Assembly: GCA_027475525.1 (NCBI GenBank)
Contig: JAMWFC010000053.1
Span: forward strand, 434,001-498,000
DNA: 64,000 nt
Direction: 5' to 3'
Origin: Macrolepiota albuminosa
Lineage: Eukaryota; Basidiomycota; Agaricomycetes; Agaricales; Agaricaceae
The stretch's first letter is position 1. Every line of letters begins with the position of its first letter. Below the pieces are notes generated by a model, which was not told the origin of the DNA, searched no databases, and saw only the letters and a program-made list of their open reading frames with translations. Positions 32,529-42,232 of the stretch are shown here, piece by piece. Made by a program: the position numbers and the translations under genes.

Positions 32529-33462
32529 TGATGACGCCCAAAGTTTGGTCAGTAACAAATATATCTATAGTGTTACCGTACCAATGGCTTGCGTTGGGCG
32601 CGCTATAAGTGTTGGGGGAGTTCCGGGCAGGTCCCAGAGAACGCGCCTGTGAAAAAGGTGTAAAGTCGGTAACGGGTGTCGGCAAGTGTAAGGCGCCAAG
32701 GCGAAGCGCCTAGGAAGAAGCGGTAAGTAAACACGGTAAGGTAAGCGGTAAGGACACAGTAAGCTTAGCGCAGTCTAAGCGTCGCTGATGCCTGCCGTAG
32801 CTGCAAGGCGCGAATAGGTCGAAGATTGGCGAGAGTCTGCAACTGCCAATGAATTCGACGTTGCCAACCGTAAATGAGATTTTGAGCGTAAGGGAGACTA
32901 AAGAAGTGGGAGCAGGAAACTCTGGTCGATTCTTGTTGTTATGGTACAAGTCGGTAAGTACTTTTATACTACAAAGAGTTCGCCGTCGCCAGTAGCCAAA
33001 GAGCGGTAAACTAGAAAATTTCATGAGGGGTAGCTCCAACTGTTTCAGATCCTGCCGTCCATTCAAGACCCTTAGCGCCACCCGGCGGCAGATCGCGACG
33101 CTAAGCCATCAATCCATCCTTCTTCTGTCTATCAACATACCTAAGCGGTGTCAGACGCCAAATCGGTGGCGCTAAGCGATGTCAGCCGCCAAGGTCAAAC
33201 GCCAAGCTGTCTGTCGGTGTTTGACAGATCATCAATCTTCTCGCTAAGTGCTGTCGTCAGTGACTGATGCCATCTGTCAGTTGTCATTCCTGCTGCTGTC
33301 GGCGCTATCATTGATCGGATCTGCTTCTTGCCGTGTCCGGCCATCGGGAATGGCTTAAAATGGGTAGAACGCGTGCGCCAAGTTCGGAACGAGTGCGGCA
33401 AGGTTCCCGGAGCCGGTGCCGAGCCTGCCGTTGATGCGCCTAACCTGTATAGGGTCCTATCA
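32529..33462 (-). repeat. Element B 5' LTR
   Basis: This 934-bp LTR is followed by the CCGG target duplication. It is 99.5 percent identical to 5445-6378 by direct reading. Confidence 0.93.
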
Positions 33463-33466
33463 CCGG

Positions 33467-33626
33467 GCGACCGTAAGAGTCGGTCTGGTACCCCGTGGGG
33501 TAGTAAGTGTGAGTATACGTAGCCATCAAGAACGGTGTAAGGAGGGAGTCTTGATATTATGTCAGGTTCCGCTGAGTCGGGGGCTTTCCGGGAAAGCAAC
33601 GCCCTTACGGTGCGGACTTGACCCAC
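33467..33626 (-). pseudogene. Element C gag N-terminus, separated by the insertion of element B
   Basis: This is a minus-strand reading frame starting MGQVRTVRALLSRKAP and running to ...DRLLRSP at the CCGG duplicated by element B. Across the insertion, with one CCGG removed, the frame continues directly as GTRSLLHADPPPRL at 5444 and below. This in-frame continuity is the evidence that the segment belongs to C and not to B. The start methionine at 33626 is the first in the frame, and the 5' untranslated leader and LTR lie to its right. Confidence 0.65.
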
Positions 33627-33779
33627 GAATACTCGGGTGTCTGGAACTCCGGGGCTAGGACTCTGCGGTTCAAGACGAGGACAGGGGTAATCCCGGGAGA
33701 GGGGACTAGAGTCCGGGGGTTTTGGGTGGAGGTAACTGAGAATTAGGGGGGGTCGAGTCGTGAACCGGAGGTTCTAAGA

Positions 33780-34302
33780 CGGGACCAAGTTAGTAAATCA
33801 AGAGTCGCAAAGTACGTACCAAAACTTAAAGCACGTGAATACTTAGGCGTGCCAGTCGAAGCATACCAATCAAGGCATACCAGTCAAGCAAAAGGGCACG
33901 CAATAACCAAAGTAAGCAAAGTATGTAATATCAAGACTGGCGAATACAACAGGGAACTATGCTATAAGTACTACAGGGCCGGGTCTCGGGGTTCCGGGAT
34001 GTCTGGGATGGGTTCCGGGGGTTATTGAGTAGCGGCAGGGGCTGCATACCGGGATCGCGCGTGTGGGGCGCACGATCAATTGGCGCGGATGGAGCCGTGA
34101 TGCGTGATGCGCGATGGCCGAAACGAGTCACGTGATCCAATCGTTGATCGGGGCTGGTGGCGGCTGATGGCGGTCCTTGATGCGCGTGATGGCAGTGTCG
34201 GCGGTCGTGATGGCGGGGCGTGTCCTGTAGGGTCGGAGGGAGGGTCCCAGAGGGTGTTCCGGGGGTGTCCCGGGGTGCGCCCAGAGGGGAGGGGTCGTGA
34301 CA
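33780..34302 (-). repeat. Element C 5' LTR, inner boundary uncertain
   Basis: The minus strand begins TGTCACGACC at 34302, a common start of fungal Ty3/gypsy LTRs, and sequence character changes sharply outside it. The inner boundary cannot be set, because the partner LTR is outside the window and no clear primer-binding site was recognised between 33630 and 33800. The start given is an estimate. Confidence 0.45.
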
Positions 34303-36741
34303 ATTGCGAGGAATCTTTTCGTCCTGCTTTGGCAGAGGTTGGTATGCTGATGCAGATTGCGTCTTCACAGCTTGAAGCACAGGTAAGTCACCTGCGTCTG
34401 CAGCTGGGAACGGAGGATCCGGATCAAGAGAGCCAGTCATGGAAGCACGTTTTCAATGTGATGCCAACAGAGAATCGAGAGGTTTTGATGATAGTTGCCT
34501 AGTCGGTAACAAGCCTAGAGTCAAAAGCCGATAGCAGAAGATTTAAAAAAATGTAACTAGAGTTACGGGTTAGAACTATCTTGTGTGAATCACACAAGTG
34601 CTAAATCAGACCGCAGTATCGGATTGACTAGTACTTAGAGTGAAAACAAGATGTTGTCTTACGTAATACTCTATTAAACGATTATAGTGTCGTTGACGCT
34701 TGGAACACGGATGACTCCGTTACAGTATAGGTCCTCACAAATCATTCAATTACCACGATTTTTTCTATTTATTGATGTTTTCTTTCAAAGCTATTTGTCC
34801 TTCTACTTGACGGGACCTGTCAAGGTCTTTTGGTCCAATTGTTTTAATGGGATCGACTTAGACCAATCGACCCTCCACTCCATTTAGCACGATCCCATTC
34901 ATAGATCCTTCTTTCCCCCTTTAGCACTTCCCTGCATTCCATGCTTCTTTTGACATCCCTCCATGCTTCTTTTCCTTTCCCCTTTCAGTCATGTCAAATT
35001 GGGCATTGTCAGATCTGATCTTGATCTAGATCATTACAAATTGATCCCATTTCGTCACTTCTGCCAGCTTCTATGCTTCCTCTCCCTATTACAGTGGTTG
35101 GACTATTGTTGAGTGGATAGCTTGAGCTGGTCCCTGCCCTTTGTTCTGTACTGTCTGTGTATTTGTTGGGGTGTTTTTGGAGATATAATTTGTTGAGACT
35201 GCTACTAGGAGGCTTACAGTTTTCAGCCTTGTGATTAAATGTTTATTTTGACTTCTGGTGCATGTTGTGTTCCTGACTGCTGGTACAGCATCATATCAAT
35301 GTTGCAGTTCATACATTGAATTCAAGTGCAATTCAAATTTGAATCAGCAGAATTTAGATTGTTCAAGTTTTCATTTGAAGTCAGTTGTGTAGGAGAGATA
35401 TTGAAGGTTAAATTAGAAGTGAGTATATGCAGACAATTTGCCATGCTAACACAACATTGATCAGCTGCAATATTAAGGACACAAATAGCTAATAAGTCAA
35501 AGTTGTAAAGACTATCAGGTCTGGCCATCTCCCATGAATAATACACTTCCTCTTTAAGTATGCCCCCAAGCATCACCCTGGGTTGAAAGTCTGTCAACAA
35601 ATTTTTGAATATGCTGTCAAGGAGTAAAATTCCAAAAAGTTCCTGCAAGCTGATGGACCATGGTGCACTATTGCTGTATATATGTGGTAACAGAGTTGGG
35701 AGCTGCTCTAAGATCAAAGACTTTTGCTTTTGTAAATTTCACAGCAGATGCACTTCCTATGCCAAAATGCTCCCAAAAAAAAATAAGAGATCATGTGCTG
35801 TGCAAATAGGAAGATCATTCAAACCCTTACATTTGAGTATCAAGGAGTCCTGAATCTTCAAAAATAGATGTCCTACTAAGCAGTGTTTTGCTATGTCATC
35901 ATTGTGAAAATATAGTAAGCTTCAGCTTCTTCTGGAGTAGAGTCAAAATCATAGCAAGAAGAAAGAGCAACACAGCATGTCAAGTCATGAAGATCACCAA
36001 CTCTGGGAATTTTACAAATATGTCCTTGAAGTCTGATGCTTGTAATAATACAACTGACCGCAGATTACCATGACACCCACTCTATAGCTGAGCAAAGAAT
36101 TGGTATGGTAGCTAAAGAAGAAAGTTTTGCATCACCAAGAGAAATCTCAGTATGTCAAGAAGTAGGAGGAGAATAATTTCAGGATCAGATAAAAAATAAT
36201 GTAAGTTCGAATCACGGTGCGTGCCAGCAGCAGTGTGGGATCGTATCTAAAAATGGACAACCTGACTATGTAATAACCTAATTTAGAGTTTACGACCAAG
36301 CCAGGATTTTAACGTTTGACCCTTGCACTCAGATGCCCCAGATCTAACTTGATATATCCAGGCCCGTTCTCACTGGCATGAATGGTTGTATCTCGGCAGG
36401 CACGGCAGAAGCTGGATTATCAGCCATACAACTAGTCAAGAGAAACACGAAGGGCTTATCGTTTATCAAACTCGCTGTATCGCAAAGCGACAGTGACTTG
36501 TACTGACAAGGTGTAATGTATTAAACTGACTGTATAGCCTGACCCAAGGGCGTTTCGACCTTGAAGTTTTGCGCTTTGCCTCTAAATCATTGTTTGTCAG
36601 CTCTCATCTGGTTTCGAACTTTCTTTTAATGATCCACATCCAGCGCGGTTACCGTGACCCACGCCTCGTGTCATTTAGCGCCCAAATGATACTTAAGATT
36701 TAATAACAAGCTTGTGTTCGGTCTCATAGCTCTTCCTGACA
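34303..36741. other. AT-rich intergenic region, no supported gene
   Basis: The right flank of element C holds a short open stretch (34303-34502) ending ...PTENREVLMIVA, which might be the tail of a gene cut by C. From about 34500 to 36700 the sequence is AT-rich, with stops in all frames every few dozen codons and no recognisable domain, tRNA or rRNA. Confidence 0.5.
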
Positions 36742-39665
36742 ATGGACCAAACAGGAATTGTGTATACTTCCCTGTCACAACAACCGACATGGCTGCCTTT
36801 GGAGAAAGTCAGAGTCAGAGTCCTCATTGTAGATGGTAAATCCTCTTGTCATCGCCTTGTGCAGGTAAACTGACAGATAAATGCTATAGTAAACTGCAAG
36901 GTTACTTTGATTCAAACGTATAGTAATCCTCTTGGCACTCTTACCGGACGATGCAAATACATGTTTCCTGTTCCGGCGACCGCTGCAGTATGTGCTTTTC
37001 ACATGGAGACATCAGATGGCCGTATTGTCGAAGGGGTGGCTAAGGATAGGGAAGTCGCACAAAGAGAATACGAAAGCGCTGTCCGTGCAAACCAGTTAGC
37101 TGGGTTAATCAATTATGCAACAAACGATAGTCGGTCTCCTTGGTCGTTGTTCGTTGTTGACAACTCTCACCATGTGTTCTTAGTTTTCACGATTTCTATT
37201 GGTTCAATACCCGCACGCACAACTGTTAAGGTCTATGTGGAGGTATGTTTTGCACGGACGATATAATGGAAATCAGTCGAGTTAATTGAATCGATAAACA
37301 GTATGTGATGAATCTAGCAAACGATGATAATGCAGATGAGATTCGATTCCAGCTTTCCAGTGGTGTCGGCCAGCGTTACGGCACACAACCCGACGAATTG
37401 ACATCAGCTTTCAGGCCGACAGAACAGACAAAGATCAAGATATCATGCGAAGTACAGATGGCTGGGCGTATCCAGGAAATTGTCAGTCCAAGCCATGGTC
37501 GTGAAATTTTCGAGACCCGGTATCAAACGAGGGACCGCCCATCAAGACGTCGAACAAAGATTGATTATCGGTCACGTTCGTTTCTTGACCGCGACTTTGT
37601 GCTGATCATCAGCTCAAATGATCTTGATTCTCCTCGATGTTTTGCAGAATTTCAGTGTGTGGGAAATCAGACATCACTTGCTCTACAGATGAGCCTAGTT
37701 CCAAAGAAGTTTCACGAAATTGACGCTCAGGAATATATCTTTGTGGTTGATCGAAGTGGTAGCATGTCTACTGGGTCCCCTCGGAGTCGCATTGATATTG
37801 CGAAGGACACGCTGACGCTTCTACTTCGTATGCTCCCTGTTTCCGGTACGACATTCAATGTGTACATTTTCGACAACCATGTCGAGAGTTTGTCCCCATC
37901 TGGCCTCGAGTACGATGAAGGGAGCTTGAGAAAAGCAGTAAGTCTTCAGTTTCAATGGCAATCACGTACTAACTTGGCAGAGTGCCTATGTTGACGGTAT
38001 CTCTTCAAGAGGTGGGACAGAGTTGCCCGAAGCTGTTCGACGTGTACTTCAAGCTCGCAATCTGAGAATGCCGACTGCCATTTTTCTTTTGACTGATGGC
38101 GAAGTAAGTAACTGTTTACCTCACATATCTACACTATTTCTATAGTCTCCCTTAAGGTTTCTGCAGACTATGCAGACAATGCCATTCAAGCTGTGAGAAA
38201 CGCAATGAAGCAAGCTCCAAAATCTGCCCCCCTTCGTGTTTTCACGTTGGGTATTGGTGACATGATCTCAACTGCGACCTGTGAGGGGATTGCTACCGCA
38301 GGAAATGGTGTTTGCCTCTATGCCACTCAGGCTGAAAGTATCATTGGAAAGTGTGCCCGCTTATTTCGAGCCGGAAGAACACGCATTCTTAGAGATGTTA
38401 TTATTGACTGGGGTATTCCAGACGAATGCTTCAGGACACAGAGCGTTACGTCCTCAGGCCAGATATTGTCCCAAGGCAATATCGCCGATTGGTCTCCTGC
38501 TATTCAACAAGCACCGACAGAGATCAATAATGTACATTCAGGGACTCAAACCATTGTGTCTGCCATCGTTCAGCTACGAGATATCAGTGTTCCGCAAACC
38601 GTATACTTACGTGGAAGACTCGATAATAACGGCAGTCCATTCGAGCCTGTACCAATACCTGTGAGGATTGTTCACCTTGACGGTGCTAAGAAAGGACTGC
38701 CTATGATACACACGCTCACGGCATGGCGATTAATCCAGGAGCATGAAATGAAACGGGGGAAGTTACCAGCTACAATCTCAGGTTCTGAGGACGACATCCG
38801 AAAGGCTGTAATCATCGGTCTCGGCGAGAGGTATCAACTTGTTAGTCGATATACATCTTTCATTGCCATCTACTCTGGACAAGATAATAGACGAAATTTT
38901 CATCGCCAAGGAGCGTCGAGAGACAATCCCGGGTACCGTTCACCCGATGAGGCATCAAACCATGACCAGGGAATAAACAATCTCTCCTTACTGGAAACGA
39001 CATTATATTTGCTTTTGGGATTCTTTGGACTGCCAAGAAATCTGCCTGTCATAGATTCTACGACACTTCCAGGGTCTTGGTCGACCTCATCATCCCCTGA
39101 AAATGATGAGACTGAGGACGACGATGGCGCAGAGAGCGACATCAGCGCCGGGAGTTACAAAACATTTTCAACCTTAAGCTCTCTAAATTCTTGCGATTGT
39201 AGCGACTGCAGTGTGCTATCTAGCCCCGAGCTTCAACCACGATTATCTCCAGAGGATGAAGAGATACAACGTCAGCCTTCACCGAGGATTGAGGCTCAAA
39301 ACCCGCATTTTGACCATACTCCTCAAAGGGCACGATTAGCAGAGCCTCCGACTCAAGTGTCTCCGAGTGTCATGAGGCTCGTACATTTGCAAGAGTTCAA
39401 TGGTTCGTTTTCGCTCGATTGTCTCCGGAGCATTTCAGGGATAGGAAGTGCAGTTGATGAAGTGAATAAGCTTCATGTTGACGACAAGGTTTGGGCAACA
39501 GCCCTTGCCATCGCATTTATGCAAAAAGAGATGGTCGACCAAAGAGCTCTTCAGAACGATTTGGTAGCAAAAGCGCGGGAATTCCTTGACGCTAACGTAG
39601 GTGGAGGCTCAAATGAACTCTTGCGATATGCTACTCAGGTTTTGGCAAATTTGGCAAGTGGATAG
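36742..39665 (+). CDS. VIT domain / von Willebrand factor A domain protein
   Basis: The exons 36742-36835, 36890-37242, 37302-37937, 37981-38103 and 38157-39665 join in frame to 904 codons plus stop. Residues 15-150 or so are a VIT domain (QTYSNPLGTLTGRCKYMFPV, GVAKDREVAQREYESAV). A VWA domain follows with the MIDAS motif DRSGSMS and later RGGTELPEAV and FLLTDGE. A low-complexity acidic/Ser stretch comes next, and then a C-terminal domain with LQEFNGSFSLDCLRSI and WATALAIAFM, typical of this family. The architecture matches the inter-alpha-trypsin heavy chain/PARP4-like VIT-VWA proteins. These are intracellular in fungi as far as the lack of a signal peptide here shows. Role unknown; MIDAS suggests metal-dependent protein binding. 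Confidence 0.88.
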
Positions 39666-39878
39666 TATGGACAGACGTATATTCATTGCTAGTTTTGTTT
39701 TGAAAGTCGAGAAAGAATTGGTCCGTGCGGGGGGCAGTGTTGTTCCTATTTGTTTGGTTTCACCTTGAGGAGGAGTCACGTCGCTCTTTGGCTTTCCATT
39801 CAACCTCCACAACTCCTTGACACGTCTCTATATCCTTTGCTCCATTCCCTAGCTTTGCTTGTTTTTTGTTGATCTAAA

Positions 39879-41936
39879 ATGAGCGGCAACGACAACGAGG
39901 ACCTCATTGACTACGAGGATGAGCACGAAATGATTCCCAATGGTTCTTCAGCTCCCTCTGCGGCCAGTGGTGCTGCAGCATCAGGACCAGGTGAAGGTGA
40001 AGATAAGGACAAGAAGAACTTCTCGGGCATTCATTCGACGGGTTTCAGGTTCGTGGTGATGCTCAGTGTTTTCAGATTTTTTTTTTACTCGAAGTTGTCA
40101 CACAGGGATTTCTTATTGAAGCCTGAACTCCGACGGGCAATCAGTGACTTGGGTTTTGAACATCCTTCCGAGGGTAAGTTTCTTGTTTTCTGTATTGATC
40201 GTGTTCATACCTTTTTTCCGTAGTTCAACAAGAATGTATCCCTCAAGCTGTACTCGGAATGGATGTTCTTTGCCAAGCCAAATCTGGTCACGGAAAAACT
40301 GCTGTCTTTGTTCTGGCGACACTTCAGCAACTTGAACCCGTGAACGGCGAAGTTTCTGTCATTGTCCTCTGTCATACCAGGGAATTGGCTTTCCAGATCA
40401 AGAATGAATACACGCGTTTTGCCAAGTACATGCCTGACGTCCGCGTCAGCACTTTCTTCGGTGGGACGCCTGTCACAAAAGATGCCGAGCTCCTTCGGGA
40501 CAAGAACAAATGTCCTCATATCGTGGTCGCCACCCCCGGTCGTTTGAATGCTCTCGCCCGCGACAAAGTATTGGATGCAAAAAATGTGAAACATTTCGTT
40601 TTGGACGAGTGCGACAAAATGCTAGAACAGCTTGGTTAGTCTTGCGAAATTTACGGCCACATCCCACCTTTATATTCGTCCATGCATCGGGCATCGAAGC
40701 CCTTGGCTTTCCTTGGCTTTCCTTCATTTCCTAACTATGCCCTATGAGCGTTGGCATTCCATCGCGATCTGGATAGCAGTTGGTAGAAGTGGGTCAGTCT
40801 AACGCGAAGGCTAGGGGAGATCGACGACTGAAGAATCACTACTCGGAGACGCGAACCTTGGGAGCGATCAGCGAGGATCTCCGTTTCTCTGTCTAACGTT
40901 TCTTTTTTTTCTACACTTTTCGCATTTTTCTTCTCTCCCTTTTCTTCGTTTCGCTTTTTCAACGCCACAAATATCTAATCCCGACACTGCCTACCTTAGA
41001 CATGCGCCGTGATGTTCAAGAAATTTTTCGAACGACACCTCATCACAAACAGGTGATGATGTTCAGTGCAACATTGGCGAAGGAAATTAGGGCTACATGC
41101 AAGAAGTTTATGGCTAACGTCTGTCTTTTGTTTTTCTTGTCTGGCTGAGACGCATTGTAATGTATTTTCTCTCGTCGTAGCCCCTCGAAATCTTTGTAGA
41201 TGATGAGACGAAACTCACGCTTCACGGTCTCCAGCAACACTACGTGAAGCTCGAGGAAAAGGAAAAGAATCGGAAGCTCAATGATCTCCTTGACAACTTG
41301 GAGTTCAACCAAGTAAGTGTGAACGTTATGTTATGTGTCGTCTACTAAGATACTTCAGGTTGTCATCTTCGTGAAGTCTGTTGCACGTGCCATCGAGCTC
41401 GACAAACTTCTCGTCTCGTGCAACTTCCCGAGTATCAGTATTCATTCGGGTCTGCAACAGGAAGAGCGGTTTGTTTATATCTTCACATCGGCCGAAAAAT
41501 CGACAAGTGACTTATATTCTGGTTTAGAATCAACCGATATACGGCATTCAAGGCATTCGAGAAACGTATTCTTGTTGCTACGGATATTTTCGGCCGCGGA
41601 ATTGATGTTGAACGTGTTAACATCGTCGTTAATTATGATTGCCCTCCTGATGCCGACAGTTACCTGCATCGTGTAGGGTAGGTACTGCTCGCCTGCCTCT
41701 CTAATTTGTCATGTTACTGACTTTGTTTTAAGTCGTGCTGGTCGTTTCGGTACAAAGGGCCTTGCAATCACCTTTGTATCCTCCGAGAGTGACCAGCAAG
41801 TCATGGCTGCTATTCAATCGAGGTTCGAAGTGGCAGTCCCCGAACTTCCTGATCACATCGACCCGGCTAGCTACAGTACGTTTTATCTCAACTTGCCTAG
41901 ACATTCCTGCTTACACAGTGTGTAGTGACCTCGTAA
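39879..41936 (+). CDS. SUB2: DEAD-box RNA helicase SUB2/UAP56 (mRNA splicing and export)
   Basis: Nine exons (39879-40048, 40106-40173, 40224-40634, 41000-41118, 41181-41312, 41359-41468, 41528-41677, 41733-41875, 41926-41936) give 437 aa, against 428-446 in human and yeast orthologues. The motifs in order are the Q-motif region [12 protein letters not shown], motif [30 protein letters not shown], the diagnostic DECD box [31 protein letters not shown] and [13 protein letters not shown]. The last exon is 11 nt and gives the ending SYMTS. The protein acts in spliceosome assembly and in the TREX export complex in the nucleus. One intron (40635-40999, 365 bp) is far longer than the others. Confidence 0.95.
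40635..40999 (+). other. Long intron of SUB2
   Basis: 365 bp, GTTAGT to CTTAG, against 46-62 bp for the other introns of the gene. It contains a hairpin-like CGGAGA...TCTCCG near 40854-40893 and a run of nine T near 40909. It may hold a non-coding RNA, but no C/D or H/ACA boxes were identified. Confidence 0.5.
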
Positions 41937-42232
41937 TTACTTGTTTTTTCTCGTTTGTTTTCTGATTCTATTATCTTGCTCTCATGATGTATTCGTACCG
42001 GTAAATGATGCTTTATTGTGTCGTTATCAAGCAAATATTTGTGGGGTATTCTAAGTATTTGCGTCGAGCTTGAGACTTCAAGCTTCAAGCTTCACGAATT
42101 GTGTGATGTGGCCTGAGTGACGTTAAAAAACTAAACAAAGTTTGGGATCCAGGCCTGGGTCGGCCGCGCGGCGCGGCTGGATTTGCAATTGATATCGTGC
42201 TCTCGAGTTTGGCCTCTAAGCTTGCAAACCTC

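Larger units (their letters stand above)
5445..33462 (-). mobile_element. Element B: Ty3/gypsy retrotransposon with an antisense gene, interrupted by element A
   Basis: LTRs of 934 bp lie at 5445-6378 and 32529-33462, both starting TGATGACG and ending CCTATCA on the plus strand. They are flanked by the 4-bp duplication CCGG (5441-5444 and 33463-33466). Gag-protease and RT-RNase H-integrase lie on the minus strand at 26055-32500. A spliced gene on the plus strand starts at 6548, next to the 3' LTR. Element A is inserted at 6726-6729/23387-23390 (GCGT) in exon 1 of that gene. The LTRs differ at 5 of 934 positions in my reading. Pol carries frameshifts and stops, so B is probably not autonomous although it is recent. 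Confidence 0.92.
1..34302 (-). mobile_element. Element C: chromodomain Ty3/gypsy retrotransposon (chromovirus), left end outside window, interrupted by element B
   Basis: The minus strand encodes gag, a remnant of protease, reverse transcriptase, RNase H, integrase and a C-terminal chromodomain, in the Ty3/gypsy order. The 5' LTR side lies at the right, ending at 34302 with the terminal TGTCACGACC on the minus strand. The 3' LTR lies beyond position 1. Element B is inserted at 5441-5444/33463-33466 (CCGG duplicated), and deleting B makes the gag frame continuous. C is GC-rich compared with the host genes to the right. It is damaged: the gag-protease border is deleted, gag is frameshifted near 3653, the integrase has a TGA, and two 77-bp duplications lie in gag. 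It should not be autonomous. Confidence 0.85.

Noticed and set aside
6548..33462. A cargo-carrying giant transposon such as a Starship
   Set aside because: No tyrosine recombinase captain gene is present, and all boundaries are explained by LTRs, TIRs and target duplications.
36190..36230. GTTCGAATC resembling a tRNA T-loop
   Set aside because: No matching acceptor or anticodon arm upstream.
34500..36700. A hidden gene in the AT-rich flank
   Set aside because: Frames are short and cut by stops on both strands, and no splice combination giving a recognisable domain was found.
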